A DNA stretch of 64,000 nt from Marinobacter sp. HL-58 (lineage in GTDB: Bacteria; Pseudomonadota; Gammaproteobacteria; Pseudomonadales; Oleiphilaceae). This document shows, one piece after another, positions 17,846 to 27,538 of the stretch. Both the position numbers and the translations under genes were made by a program. Location of the stretch: the NCBI RefSeq assembly GCF_001314605.1, contig NZ_LIHP01000012.1, positions 214,997 through 278,996 on the forward strand, read 5' to 3'. Position 1 is the stretch's first letter; the number at the start of each line of letters is the position of its first letter. The notes under the pieces are model-generated. The model did no database searches. It had not been told where the DNA came from and worked only from the letters and a program-made list of their open reading frames with translations.

Positions 17846-20440
17846 GTGTTAGAAGCCTATCGTGAACACGTTGCAGAACGCGAAGCTCTGGGAATTCCCC
17901 CCAAGCCTCTGAATCCCGAGCAGACTGCCGCGCTGGTCGAGCTGCTGAAAAATCCCCCGGCCGGTGAAGAAGAAACTCTCGTTTATCTTCTGGAAAACCG
18001 TATTCCGCCGGGCGTTGACGAAGCCGCCTATGTCAAGGCTGCTTTCCTGTCCGCGATTGTCAAAGGAGAGGCCACTTCTCCGCTGATCGACAAGAAGAAA
18101 GCCGTACAGTTGCTGGGCATGATGCAGGGTGGTTACAACATCGCCACTCTGGTTGACCTTCTCGACGACAGCGAGCTGGCCGAACTGGCCGGCGAAGAAC
18201 TCAAGCACACCCTGCTGATGTTCGATGCCTTCAATGACGTTAAAGAGAAGATGGACGCCGGCAATGCCGTAGCCAAAGACGTTATAGAATCCTGGGCCAA
18301 CGCCGAGTGGTTCACTAACAAGAAGAAGGTTCCCGAGAGCACCAAAATGGTCGTGTTCAAGGTCACCGGCGAAACCAACACCGACGACCTATCTCCGGCT
18401 CCCGATGCCTGGTCCCGTCCGGACATTCCGCTGCACGCCCGTGCCGCCTACAAAATGCCCCGTGAAGGCCTGCAGCCGGAAGAGCCCGGCGTTACCGGTC
18501 CCATGAGCCAGATCGAAGAAATCAAGTCCAAGGGCCTGCCCGTTGCCTTCGTTGGTGACGTGGTCGGTACCGGTTCTTCACGGAAGTCTGCCACCAACTC
18601 GGTTCTGTGGTTCTTCGGTGAGGACATTCCTGGCGTTCCCAACAAGCGCGCCGGCGGTGTCTGTATCGGTAACAAGGTTGCCCCGATCTTCTTCAACACC
18701 ATGGAAGACGCCGGCGCCCTGGTATTCGAGGCACCGGTCGACAACATGAACATGGGCGACGTGATCGAGATCCGCCCGTACGAAGGCAAGATCCTGAACG
18801 AGGCCGGTGAGACCATCTCCGAGTTCAAGTTCAAGTCCGACGTGATCCTGGACGAAGTCCAGGCTGGCGGCCGCATCCCGCTGATCATCGGCCGAGGCCT
18901 GACCAACAAGGCCCGCACCGCTCTTGGCCTGGGCGCTACTGACGTCTTCCGTCTGCCCAACGATCCCGAAGCCGGCACCAAGGGCTTCACCCTGGGCCAG
19001 AAGATGGTCGGCAAGGCCTGCGGCCTGGAAGAAGGCAAAGGCGTTCGTCCCGGCACCTACTGCGAACCGCACATGACCACCGTCGGCTCCCAGGACACCA
19101 CTGGCCCGATGACCCGTGATGAACTGAAAGACCTGGCGTGCCTCGGCTTCCAGGCGGACCTGGTGATGCAGTCCTTCTGTCACACCGCGGCCTATCCGAA
19201 GCCGGTTGACGTGGAAATGCAGCACACCATGCCGGACTTCATCCGCACCCGTGGCGGTGTTTCCCTGCGCCCGGGCGACGGTATCATCCACTCCTGGCTG
19301 AACCGCATGCTGCTGCCAGACACCGTGGGCACCGGTGGTGACTCCCACACCCGCTTCCCCATGGGCATTTCCTTCCCGGCCGGTTCCGGCCTGGTAGCCT
19401 TCGCAGCAGCCACGGGCGTTATGCCGCTGGATATGCCGGAATCCGTTCTGGTTCGCTTCAAGGGCGAAATGCAGCCGGGCATCACCCTCCGTGACCTGGT
19501 ACACGCCATTCCGCTGTACGGCATCAAGCAGGGCATGCTGACGGTTGAAAAGAAAGGCAAGATCAACGAATTCTCCGGCCGCATCCTGGAAATCGAAGGC
19601 CTGGAGCATCTGACCGTTGAGCAGGCGTTCGAACTGTCCGACGCCTCCGCCGAGCGTTCCGCAGCCGGTTGCACCATCAACCTGTCTGAAGAGTCAGTGG
19701 CCGAATACCTGCGTTCCAACATCACCATGCTGCGCTGGATGATTGCCGAAGGTTACGGCGACCCGCGTACTCTGGAGCGTCGTGCCCAGCAGATGGAAGA
19801 GTGGCTTGCTGATCCGAAGCTGATGCGTGCCGACAAGGATGCCGAATACGCCCACGTGGTGGAAATCGACCTGGCCGAGATCAAGGAGCCGATCGTCTGC
19901 TGCCCGAACGATCCGGACGATGCCAAGTTCCTGTCGGAAGTGTCGGGCGACAAGGTGGACGAAGTGTTCATCGGTTCCTGCATGACCAACATCGGCCACT
20001 TCCGTGCCGCTGGCAAGTTGCTGGAGATGAACAAGGAGCCGCTGAAGACCCGGCTCTGGATGTCTCCGCCAACCAAGATGGACCAGGCCCAACTGATGGA
20101 AGAAGGCTACTTCAACACCTACGGCACCGCCGGTGTGCGCACCGAGATGCCGGGCTGTTCCCTGTGCATGGGTAACCAGGCTCGCGTGGCCGCCAAGTCC
20201 ACCGTGCTGTCCACATCCACCCGCAACTTCCCCAACCGCCTCGGCGATGGTGCCAATGTGTACCTGACCTCCGCGGAACTGGCGGCTGTGGGTGCGGTGC
20301 TGGGCAAACTGCCCTCCCCGGAGGAGTACATGGAGTACGCCAAGGACCTGAACAGCATGTCGAAAGAGATCTACAAGTATCTCAACTTCGACCAGATGGA
20401 GAACTACACCAAGAAGGCATCTGAAGCGAACGTTGCTTAA
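17846..20440 (+). CDS. acnB: Aconitate hydratase B
   Basis: [4Fe-4S] enzyme converting citrate to isocitrate in the TCA cycle; the B type also acts on 2-methyl-cis-aconitate. It is 864 residues from the GTG at 17846. I preferred this over the ATG at 17831 because the family starts [12 protein letters not shown] and GAGGG lies upstream. The HEAT-like N-terminal domain (1-160) distinguishes AcnB from AcnA. The swivelling domain with [20 protein letters not shown] follows. Cluster cysteines are near the C-terminus in [13 protein letters not shown] and [11 protein letters not shown]. Other signatures are GGDSHTRFP and [14 protein letters not shown] strong terminator follows at 20470. It stands alone and is divergent from miaE. 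Confidence 0.97.
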   Translation: MLEAYREHVAEREALGIPPKPLNPEQTAALVELLKNPPAGEEETLVYLLENRIPPGVDEAAYVKAAFLSAIVKGEATSPLIDKKKAVQLLGMMQGGYNIATLVDLLDDSELAELAGEELKHTLLMFDAFNDVKEKMDAGNAVAKDVIESWANAEWFTNKKKVPESTKMVVFKVTGETNTDDLSPAPDAWSRPDIPLHARAAYKMPREGLQPEEPGVTGPMSQIEEIKSKGLPVAFVGDVVGTGSSRKSATNSVLWFFGEDIPGVPNKRAGGVCIGNKVAPIFFNTMEDAGALVFEAPVDNMNMGDVIEIRPYEGKILNEAGETISEFKFKSDVILDEVQAGGRIPLIIGRGLTNKARTALGLGATDVFRLPNDPEAGTKGFTLGQKMVGKACGLEEGKGVRPGTYCEPHMTTVGSQDTTGPMTRDELKDLACLGFQADLVMQSFCHTAAYPKPVDVEMQHTMPDFIRTRGGVSLRPGDGIIHSWLNRMLLPDTVGTGGDSHTRFPMGISFPAGSGLVAFAAATGVMPLDMPESVLVRFKGEMQPGITLRDLVHAIPLYGIKQGMLTVEKKGKINEFSGRILEIEGLEHLTVEQAFELSDASAERSAAGCTINLSEESVAEYLRSNITMLRWMIAEGYGDPRTLERRAQQMEEWLADPKLMRADKDAEYAHVVEIDLAEIKEPIVCCPNDPDDAKFLSEVSGDKVDEVFIGSCMTNIGHFRAAGKLLEMNKEPLKTRLWMSPPTKMDQAQLMEEGYFNTYGTAGVRTEMPGCSLCMGNQARVAAKSTVLSTSTRNFPNRLGDGANVYLTSAELAAVGAVLGKLPSPEEYMEYAKDLNSMSKEIYKYLNFDQMENYTKKASEANVA

Positions 20441-20469
20441 GATCTGACCTTCAAGGTTTAGCTCCATGA

Positions 20470-20498
20470 AAACGCCAGCCTTCGGGCTGGCGTTTTTT
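20470..20498 (+). terminator. Rho-independent terminator of acnB
   Basis: ACGCCAGCC-TTCG-GGCTGGCGT followed by seven T. It lies 30 bases after the acnB stop codon. Confidence 0.95.
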
Positions 20499-20532
20499 TG
20501 TGGCTGGCAGTGTATAAGTAGCCTGCGAGATC

Positions 20533-20635
20533 CTGGGCTGGGCCCGCGGTGGGGATACCTTTTCTTTGGAAAAAGAACTCGCTGCGCTCAGACACCTTTT
20601 TCTGGCAGAAAAGGTATCCCCACCCCGTGCCCGGC
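20533..20635 (+). repeat. Palindromic repeat element, copy A
   Basis: About 103 bases. The outer arms CTGGGC..GCCCGC and GTGCCCGGC enclose GGGGATACCTTTTCT / AGAAAAGGTATCCCC, which is itself palindromic. The centre contains GAACTCGCTGCGCTCAGACA. A second copy lies at 20781-20884 in the opposite orientation. The element has no coding capacity. Confidence 0.85.
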
Positions 20636-20780
20636 TTGACCTCGCGGATATTTCTACCTGCTAGTCACTTATTTGTGGGGCCGCCTACCCCCAGTAAAAT
20701 GCCTCTTGCCAAGTGTATAAGCAGCGGTTCCCGATCAAATGGGCTGCAGTTTTATGGTCTAGCGTGATCCATTGAAGTCC

Positions 20781-20884
20781 GTTCGGGCCTGGTGTGGGGT
20801 GCCTTTTCTGCCGGGAAAAAGGTGTCTGAGCGCAGCGAGTTCTTTTTCCCAGAAGAAAAGGTACCCCGCGGCGGGCCCAGCCCC
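20781..20884 (-). repeat. Palindromic repeat element, copy B (inverted)
   Basis: Read on the minus strand, this matches copy A: GGGCTGGGCCCGC, then TACCTTTTCTTCTGGGAAAA, the identical GAACTCGCTGCGCTCAGACA core, then AGAAAAGGCACCCC. The 145 bases between the copies (20636-20780) contain no gene. GTGTATAAG(T/C)AGC occurs as a direct repeat at 20510-20522 and 20713-20725. Confidence 0.85.
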
Positions 20885-20905
20885 CTCAGCAACAAGCCCA
20901 AAAAA

Positions 20906-20933
20906 CAAAAAAAGGGGCCCCCGAAGGAGCCCC
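20906..20933 (-). terminator. Rho-independent terminator of putP
   Basis: On the minus strand, GGGGCTCC-TTCG-GGGGCCCC is followed by seven T. It lies about 35 bases past the putP stop codon. Confidence 0.92.
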
Positions 20934-20966
20934 TGTCTTTACTCAGAGCCTTGTAAGCGCTCTGTC

Positions 20967-22457
20967 TTACCGGGTGATGTGCTGATATTCGCCAGCATCG
21001 GCAGTCACGCTGCTGACCACCAGTATGGAGATCATAGACAGGATGAAGCCGGGAATGATTTCGTACACACCTGGACCACCCATGAACTCTGCGTTCCAGC
21101 CCATAGAGATCCAGAACATGACGGTGGCCGCGCCGACGACCATACCGGCGATAGCACCAGCGCCGTTGGTGCGGGACCACATCAGGGACAGGATGATCAG
21201 CGGACCGAAGGCAGCACCGAAGCCGGCCCAGGCGTTACTGACCAGAGCAAGAACCTGCGAGTCCGGATCGGAGGCGATGACCGCAGCAACCAGCCCGACA
21301 ATGACAACACAGATCCGGCCGACCCTTACGCATTCCTTGTCGTCCGCTTCCTTACGCAGGAACAGGCGATAGAAGTCCTCTGTCAGTGAAGACGAAGACA
21401 CCAGCAGCTGACTGGAGATGGTGCTCATGACAGCCGCAAGAAGAGCCGCATAGAGGAAGCCGGTAATCAGCGGGTGGAACAGCATGTCCGCCAGAATGAT
21501 GAAGATGGTTTCAGGATCCTCTACATCCATACCGTTGCGTAATGCATAAGCCCGGCCAAACACGCCCAGAGAGACTGCACCGATCAGTGAAATAAGCATC
21601 CATGACATGCCGATATTACGGGCAATTGGCACTTCTTTCAGGGTACGGATCGCCATGAAACGTACGATGATGTGCGGCTGGCCGAAGTAACCCAGGCCCC
21701 AGGTCACCGCAGAGAGCCAACCAATGAAGGTCAGTCCTTCCGTCCACGACAGTATGTTCGGATCTTCCTCATTCAGAGTCTGTGCCGCCTGGGCGAACCC
21801 GCCGCCGCCTTCGCCGAAGAGTACAACCGCCGGCATGATCACCAGCGCCAGCATCATGATGCAGCCCTGGACAAAGTCGGTCATGCTTACGGCCAGGAAG
21901 CCACCAACAACCGTATAGGCAAGTACCACACCCAGGGTGATGACGATACCCGCACCATAGTCACTCATACCACCGAAGTTGAAGATTCCGGAGAACGCGC
22001 TTTCGAACAGCTTGCCGCCAGCTACCAGGCCGGATGCGGTGTAGACCGCGAAGAAGATAACGATAACGATCGCGGACACGGTACGCAGGGAAAGCGCCTG
22101 AGTCGGGAACCGGTTTGCCAGGAAAGACGGGATGGTAATCGCGTTGCCATAATGAACAGTCTGTTCACGAAGCCGTGGCGCAACCAGCGTCCAGTTGAAG
22201 AACGCACCCACAAGCAGGCCGATACCAATCCAGGCCGAACCAAGGCCCGATGCAAACAACGCCCCGGGCAAGCCCAGAAGCAACCAGCCACTCATGTCTG
22301 AAGCACCGGCTGAAAGCGCCGCCACTTTTGGACTGAGGGCGCGTCCACCCAACATATAATCTTCGGATGAAGACGTAGCTCTGCGCATTGCATAAACGCC
22401 GATGGCGATCATGAGCGCAAAATAAAGAAACAGACTGATCCATACACCAATAGCCAT
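20967..22457 (-). CDS. putP: Sodium/proline symporter
   Basis: Inner-membrane SSS-family transporter of 496 residues with about 13 membrane segments that brings proline in with Na+. Family signatures include ASDMSGWLLLGLPG in the second segment region (about 52-65) and SAVTWGLGYFGQPHIIVRFMAI (about 244-265), the classic SSS motif. The start is the ATG at 22457 with GGAGGAG upstream. It lies downstream of putA on the same strand with a 217-base gap holding no recognizable terminator. Co-expression under the PruR-like regulator is likely. A good terminator follows at 20906-20933. Confidence 0.96.
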   Translation of the reverse strand: MAIGVWISLFLYFALMIAIGVYAMRRATSSSEDYMLGGRALSPKVAALSAGASDMSGWLLLGLPGALFASGLGSAWIGIGLLVGAFFNWTLVAPRLREQTVHYGNAITIPSFLANRFPTQALSLRTVSAIVIVIFFAVYTASGLVAGGKLFESAFSGIFNFGGMSDYGAGIVITLGVVLAYTVVGGFLAVSMTDFVQGCIMMLALVIMPAVVLFGEGGGGFAQAAQTLNEEDPNILSWTEGLTFIGWLSAVTWGLGYFGQPHIIVRFMAIRTLKEVPIARNIGMSWMLISLIGAVSLGVFGRAYALRNGMDVEDPETIFIILADMLFHPLITGFLYAALLAAVMSTISSQLLVSSSSLTEDFYRLFLRKEADDKECVRVGRICVVIVGLVAAVIASDPDSQVLALVSNAWAGFGAAFGPLIILSLMWSRTNGAGAIAGMVVGAATVMFWISMGWNAEFMGGPGVYEIIPGFILSMISILVVSSVTADAGEYQHITR

Positions 22458-22674
22458 GAAACTCCTCCAGTTCAGATAGGACGGACTCAGCTCCGACCGG
22501 TTGGCGCCTATACCCTGCAGATCAGGGTAAACGCACCCTTTGTTGTTTTAACTCCCTTTCTTACTCACCAATTACGACGTTACTGCCTATAACGCCTGCC
22601 TCCACATCAAAAAACCGTGTTGCCTCCTTATTGTTTCGTTTTCCTTCCTGAGTGCTTTCAGAGCCCAGCGCTCC

Positions 22675-25600
22675 TCAGACCTTTTCAATACCAAGTGACA
22701 GCAGTGATGCATTTCCACCGACCGCTGTCGTATTAATGGTTCGTGTCCGCTCGGTGGCAAACCGCAAAAGATAATGGGGGCCCCCTGCTTTGGGGCCGGT
22801 ACCCGACAAGCCCCGACCACCGAATGGCTGTACCCCGACAACCGCACCAATCTGGTTGCGATTCACATAAGTGTTGCCGACCTTCACCTGTCGTTCGATA
22901 TAAGCAGCCGTGGATTCACTGCGGCTGTGGATACCGAGTGTCAGCCCGTATCCGGACGCATTAATTTCCTCAATCACATCATCCAGCTTCTCTGCAGTGT
23001 AGCGGACTACATGAAGAATCGGCCCGAAATGCTCGCTTTTAAGCTCATTTATGCCGGAAATGCCATAAGCTGACGGGGGAACGAAGTAGCCGGACTGACA
23101 GGAAGCCGGCAACGGTGTACTGGCGATAAATCTCGCCCCCCTGTTCAACTCGGCGAGGTGTGACTGCAGCGCCGAACGCGCCTCATCATCGATCACTGGC
23201 CCCACATCGGTGCTGTATAATGCCGGATTGCCGACGGAAAGTTCCTGCATGGCCCCTGCCAGAAGACTTTCCATCCGTTCCGCCACATCGTTCTGAATAT
23301 AAAGCAAACGCAATGCCGAACAACGCTGTCCCGCACTGGCAAAGGCAGACTGGATCACATCCCTGACCACCTGTTCCGGTAACGCACTGCTGTCCACGAT
23401 CATGGCATTCTGCCCACCGGTTTCAGCAATAAGGGGCACGATGGCGCCCTGTCGCTGGGAAAGGGCACGGTTCAGGATGTGCGCTACCTGTGTAGAACCG
23501 GTGAAGGCGACGCCGGCAATCCTGGGGTCCGGGGTCAGTTTGCCGCCGATTGTTGCACCATCACCGGGTAAAAGTTGAATCACATCAGGCGGGAATCCGG
23601 CCTCGAGCATCAGCTCAACGGCACGGCCTGCCACCAGGCTTGTCTGCTCCGCTGGTTTGGCAATGACGGTATTACCGGCCACCAGCGCCGCCATGATCTG
23701 CCCGGTAAAGATAGCCAGCGGAAAATTCCAGGGGCTGATGCAGAGAAATACCCCACGCCCCTCCATATACAGTTCATTACTTTCGCCAGTGGGCCCGGGC
23801 AACGCCATGGCGTCCCGGAACCTGGCCCTGCCCTGGATCGCGTAGTAACGGCAGAAGTCCACCGCTTCGCGGACCTCATCTATGCCATCCTGCATGGTTT
23901 TGCCTGCTTCACGGCAGCAAATCGCCATAAGCTCTTCCATGTTGGCTTCAAGCAGATCCCCGTATTTTTCCAAGCACCTCGCCCGGTCTTCCACCGGGTG
24001 CTCCCGCCATGCCGGGAAACCCGCTACCGCCACCTCCAGGGCTTCGGATGCCTGCTCTTCACTGCTCCAGTACACGTGCCCCACCGGTTGGGTGATGTCG
24101 TAGGGCGCGGTCACTTCCACGGGGCTGCCCTGGCGTCGTTTTTCACCACCAATGACCGGCGCCGCCTCCCAGTTATGCTCCCACCAGCGGGACAGATGGT
24201 TCAGCAAAGGATCAAGATGGGCGGCCACATGGATATTGATGCCCCTGGAATTGCGACGCTCGTCACCATAGATATGGGTCGGTGCCGGGATTCGGTCGTT
24301 GGGCAGCGAATCGTATTTCTGGAGTTGATGGACCGGATTCTGGACCAGGTCATCAACCGGGGTCTCCGCATCCACCAGACGATGGACAAACGATGAGTTG
24401 GCACCATTCTCCAGCAGGCGACGAACCAGATACGGCAACAGATCCTTATGGGCACCCACGGGAGCGTAGATACGCACCGGTATGTCGTTCTCCCTGAGAA
24501 TGCTGTTGTAGAGCGCATCGCCCATGCCGTGCAGACGCTGGAACTCGATCCTGCGTCGCTTGTTCTTTGCCATGGCCAATACCGAAGCCACAGTGTGTGC
24601 ATTGTGGCTGGCCAGCTGTGGATACAACGCGCCGTCGGTATATCCGCTGAGCAGGAATCGCAGGCACGCCAGGTAGGACGTATCCGTGGCTTCCTTACGG
24701 GTAAAAACGGGATAGCTGTCGAGCCCCAGCTGCTGGCAGATCTTGATTTCGGTATCCCAGTAAGCGCCTTTGACCAGCCGGACCGGAATCTCGTCGCCCT
24801 GCTCCTTTGCCAGCTTGGTAAGCCAGCACAAAACCGGCAGGGCCCGTTTGGAGTAGGCCTGGATAACCAGCCCGAATCCGCCCCACCCCCGGACGACCGG
24901 CGAGGTAAACAGCTTCTCGAACAACCTCAGGGAGATCTCCAGTCGATCCATTTCCTCCGCATCGATCGTTATCGATACCTGCTTCTCGCGGGCAAAGGCC
25001 AGAAGATCGGTCAGAGTGTCGCCAAGTTCCCGCAAAACACGTTCTTCCTGGGACATTTCGTACCGGGGATGCAACGCAGAGAGCTTGATGGAAATGGAAG
25101 GCGCCGGAGCCTGTTTGCCGGCATAGGTATCGTTTCCGACGGATTCAATGGCATCCATGTAATCCTTCAGATAGCGGGCGGCATCGTCGCTGGTCATTGC
25201 CGCTTCGCCCAGCATATCGAAGGAATAGGTGTAACCAAGGTCCCGGGATTCGCGGGCATTCTTCAGGGCTTCATCGATGTCCCGGCCGAGAACGAACTGC
25301 TTGCCCATAATCGCCATGGCCTGGTACATGGCACTGCGAATTACCGGTTCGCCACTGCGCTTGACCAGGCGTCGCCAGATGCTGGAGGGCGAGCCATCCA
25401 GGCGCTTGTCCATTTTCACCACTCGCCCGGTCAGAAGCAGCCCCCAGGTAGAGGCGTTGACCAGCGTTGATTCGCTTCGGCCAACGTGCTTTTTCCAGTC
25501 GGCGTCGGATAATTTATCCTGGATCAGGGCATCGGCGGTGTACTTGTCAGGGATACGCATCAGTGCCTCAGCCAGACACATCAGCAGAATACCTTCCTGG

Positions 25601-25854
25601 GTATCCAGGCTGTATTCCTGAAGCAAAGCATCGATCATGTGGACGGAATCGTCCTGTTCCCTGACCTTTCTGATCAGGCTGGTGGCCATCTCCGTGACTG
25701 CCCGGTGTTCTGCGGCGTCACTCTGGGCCAGGGGAATCAGCTCGTTGAGATAACGTGTTTCATCGACGGCGTAGTTGGCGATAATGCCCTGCCAGAAAAA
25801 GGATCTTGGCTGTTCCTGAAATGCAGGCTCCAGTACCTTGCTTGCATTGAACAT
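22675..25854 (-). CDS. putA: Bifunctional proline dehydrogenase / L-glutamate gamma-semialdehyde dehydrogenase, without DNA-binding domain
   Basis: Oxidizes proline to glutamate in two steps, with FAD then NAD. It has 1059 residues from the ATG at 25854 (MFNASKVLEPAF, with GAGGCG upstream); the open frame extends 27 codons further but without a ribosome site. The proline dehydrogenase barrel is at ~170-450 (KLSALHPRYEMSQ, VRLVKGAYWDTEIK). The aldehyde dehydrogenase part is at ~520-1000 (AETGGQNAMIVDS and the catalytic Cys in SAGQRCSALR). There is no ribbon-helix-helix segment at the N-terminus, so it cannot repress its own operon as E. coli PutA does. An AraC-type gene upstream fits PruR control as in Pseudomonas. 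Confidence 0.96.
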   Translation of the reverse strand: MFNASKVLEPAFQEQPRSFFWQGIIANYAVDETRYLNELIPLAQSDAAEHRAVTEMATSLIRKVREQDDSVHMIDALLQEYSLDTQEGILLMCLAEALMRIPDKYTADALIQDKLSDADWKKHVGRSESTLVNASTWGLLLTGRVVKMDKRLDGSPSSIWRRLVKRSGEPVIRSAMYQAMAIMGKQFVLGRDIDEALKNARESRDLGYTYSFDMLGEAAMTSDDAARYLKDYMDAIESVGNDTYAGKQAPAPSISIKLSALHPRYEMSQEERVLRELGDTLTDLLAFAREKQVSITIDAEEMDRLEISLRLFEKLFTSPVVRGWGGFGLVIQAYSKRALPVLCWLTKLAKEQGDEIPVRLVKGAYWDTEIKICQQLGLDSYPVFTRKEATDTSYLACLRFLLSGYTDGALYPQLASHNAHTVASVLAMAKNKRRRIEFQRLHGMGDALYNSILRENDIPVRIYAPVGAHKDLLPYLVRRLLENGANSSFVHRLVDAETPVDDLVQNPVHQLQKYDSLPNDRIPAPTHIYGDERRNSRGINIHVAAHLDPLLNHLSRWWEHNWEAAPVIGGEKRRQGSPVEVTAPYDITQPVGHVYWSSEEQASEALEVAVAGFPAWREHPVEDRARCLEKYGDLLEANMEELMAICCREAGKTMQDGIDEVREAVDFCRYYAIQGRARFRDAMALPGPTGESNELYMEGRGVFLCISPWNFPLAIFTGQIMAALVAGNTVIAKPAEQTSLVAGRAVELMLEAGFPPDVIQLLPGDGATIGGKLTPDPRIAGVAFTGSTQVAHILNRALSQRQGAIVPLIAETGGQNAMIVDSSALPEQVVRDVIQSAFASAGQRCSALRLLYIQNDVAERMESLLAGAMQELSVGNPALYSTDVGPVIDDEARSALQSHLAELNRGARFIASTPLPASCQSGYFVPPSAYGISGINELKSEHFGPILHVVRYTAEKLDDVIEEINASGYGLTLGIHSRSESTAAYIERQVKVGNTYVNRNQIGAVVGVQPFGGRGLSGTGPKAGGPHYLLRFATERTRTINTTAVGGNASLLSLGIEKV

Positions 25855-26000
25855 GTTAGCGCCTCGTCGATGACACCGGCTGTGACCGCCGAATGCAGGA
25901 ATCTTTGTTCTTTTTGGGTCAGACAACACGCTCAAATCCGTCCGGCGCCCTGATGATGACCAGCTACCCCCATAAGTTAGTATTACTACGGATCATAAAC

Positions 26001-26027
26001 TTACAAAATCCTACGATTATTTTGTAA
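26001..26027. promoter_or_regulatory. Perfect inverted repeat upstream of putA
   Basis: TTACAAAAT and ATTTTGTAA are perfect nine-base arms separated by nine bases, 147 bases upstream of the putA start and 32 bases after the end of the regulator gene. A second, offset pair AAATCCTA (26007-26014) / TAGGATTT (26041-26048) overlaps it. This is a likely operator for the neighbouring AraC-type protein or another regulator, though an AT-rich RNA hairpin cannot be excluded. Confidence 0.5.
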
Positions 26028-26058
26028 ATTTATCCGGAATTAGGATTTTTTTAGCAAG

Positions 26059-26838
26059 TCAGGCAACTTTGCCGCTGGTTCGCAGCCGGGAGGGGGTCGT
26101 GCCCTTATGCTTCCTGAGGGCATTGGTGAGGGCACTCTGGGAGGAGAAACCGGTTCGGTAACTGACTTCCGATACCGACAGAGGCGTCATGGTGAGTAAC
26201 TGCACGGCCTGTTCGAGGCGGGTCTGCAGAAGGAACTGATGCGGAGTGACACCGACCACTTCCCGGAACATTTCGTGAAAACGACTGACACTGAGGCAGG
26301 CCACACCGGCAAGGTCGTTGACGGTGATCTTGCGCTGGATGTTTTCCATGATATAGCGGCGAATGGTATCCGGGCTGATGGCGTGCCGGTTCTGATGCAC
26401 ATCCCGGCCATCATTCAGGCGCTCTGCCATGCAGTGCAGGATGCTCGCACCCATGTGGCGCTTCATACCTTCGTTATCCGGTGATCGGTCAAACTCTCCC
26501 GCCACGAACTGCACCAGGCCCTGCAACTTGCTATCCAGCACCAGTGTACGCGGCTTCTCGAACAGCGGGGCCAGTGTTTCGTATTCACCGTGGGCCGGGC
26601 TGTTAAGAGCGGGCATGTAGGGATCAAGGTTGATCACCAGAACATGATTCTGGAGGTCACCGCAGTAATCATGCCTGGCTTCGGTTGGCACCAGGCACGC
26701 TCGCCAGGTATCCAGGTGGGAGCCGGTACCGTCGACGTTCAGGTCTGCCTCTCCGCGAACCCCTACCACGATCTGGTGATGCTCGTGGCGATGGTGATGG
26801 GAAGCCGTTGGAAGCTTGAGCAAACGTGCGTTCAACAT
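26059..26838 (-). CDS. pruR: AraC-family regulator, PruR-like
   Basis: Transcription factor of 259 residues. The N-terminal cupin-like sensing domain starts with SHHHRHEHHQIVVGVRGEADL (histidine-rich). The C-terminal AraC DNA-binding domain has two helix-turn-helix units (about 160-255: VNDLAGVACLSVSRFHEMFREVVG and SVSEVSYRTGFSSQSALTNALRKHKG). It is immediately upstream of putA-putP on the same strand. In Pseudomonas aeruginosa, PruR of this family activates proline use genes. The symbol is based on context. It replaces the autoregulation missing from this PutA. Confidence 0.82.
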   Translation of the reverse strand: MLNARLLKLPTASHHHRHEHHQIVVGVRGEADLNVDGTGSHLDTWRACLVPTEARHDYCGDLQNHVLVINLDPYMPALNSPAHGEYETLAPLFEKPRTLVLDSKLQGLVQFVAGEFDRSPDNEGMKRHMGASILHCMAERLNDGRDVHQNRHAISPDTIRRYIMENIQRKITVNDLAGVACLSVSRFHEMFREVVGVTPHQFLLQTRLEQAVQLLTMTPLSVSEVSYRTGFSSQSALTNALRKHKGTTPSRLRTSGKVA

Positions 26839-26905
26839 ACCGGCGATCCGGAGATTTACTGAGAATGTTACTCAATTAAAGCAGAACACCGCGCAATTTG
26901 CACGA

Positions 26906-27538
26906 TCAGGCCCGATCGACCAGCCCTCGTACCAGCTCTGTCACGTCCCGGCTTACCACCTCCATAGTCTGCGCTGCATCCACTATGTGGTAGCGGGCAG
27001 GATCCGCTTCAGCACGGCGAAGGTAGGTCTGGCGTATGCGCTCAAAGAACGCCACGGCCTCCTGCTCAAAGCGATCAAGCTCGCCCCGGTGGCGGGCACG
27101 GGTCATGCCGGTTTCCACCGGTGCATCCAGCAAAATGACATGGTCCGGGCGAAAGCACCCCTGAACCAGGTTCTCCAGCTGGGCAATGCTCTCGGCTGGC
27201 ATGCCCCGCCCTCCTCCCTGGTAGGCGAACGTGGCATCGGTAAAGCGGTCACACAATACCCAGCGCCCTTCTTCGAGTTCCGGCAGTATACGGGTATGCA
27301 GATGCTGGGCACGGGCAGCGAACATCAGCAGCAGCTCGGTCATGTCATTGACCGGCTCGTCACGGGGAGCCAGCAACAACTCGCGAATGGACTCCGCCAT
27401 GGGCGTTCCGCCGGGTTCCCGGGTGACAATATAGTCGACACCCAGTGCTTTCAGGGTACCTGCCGCATTCGCCAGCTGAGTCGATTTACCCACGCCCTCA
27501 GTGCCCTCAAAGGTAATAAAGCGCCCTCGACTGGTCAT
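26906..27538 (-). CDS. tmk: Thymidylate kinase
   Basis: Phosphorylates dTMP to dTDP. It has 210 residues with the P-loop GTEGVGKST (12-20), the DR motif in REPGGTPMAESIREL, and a lid region QGGGRGMP. The start is the ATG at 27538, which overlaps the mltG stop codon (ATGA), so the two are translationally coupled. It is the last gene of the fab/pabC/mltG/tmk series, an order common to gammaproteobacteria. The holB gene that often follows is absent; a divergent region and pruR come next. Confidence 0.96.
   Translation of the reverse strand: MTSRGRFITFEGTEGVGKSTQLANAAGTLKALGVDYIVTREPGGTPMAESIRELLLAPRDEPVNDMTELLLMFAARAQHLHTRILPELEEGRWVLCDRFTDATFAYQGGGRGMPAESIAQLENLVQGCFRPDHVILLDAPVETGMTRARHRGELDRFEQEAVAFFERIRQTYLRRAEADPARYHIVDAAQTMEVVSRDVTELVRGLVDRA

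Noticed and set aside
18578..19609. 343-codon open frame on the minus strand inside acnB
   Set aside because: Antisense shadow of aconitase; the translation is low in recognizable motifs and has no start signal.
20636..20780. A small gene between the two palindromic repeats
   Set aside because: No open frame with a start, ribosome site and plausible composition is present.
25855..25935. Longer PutA N-terminus as a DNA-binding domain
   Set aside because: The 27 extra residues are Arg/Pro-rich, lack a ribbon-helix-helix pattern, and have no ribosome site; PutA starts at MFNASKVLEPAF.
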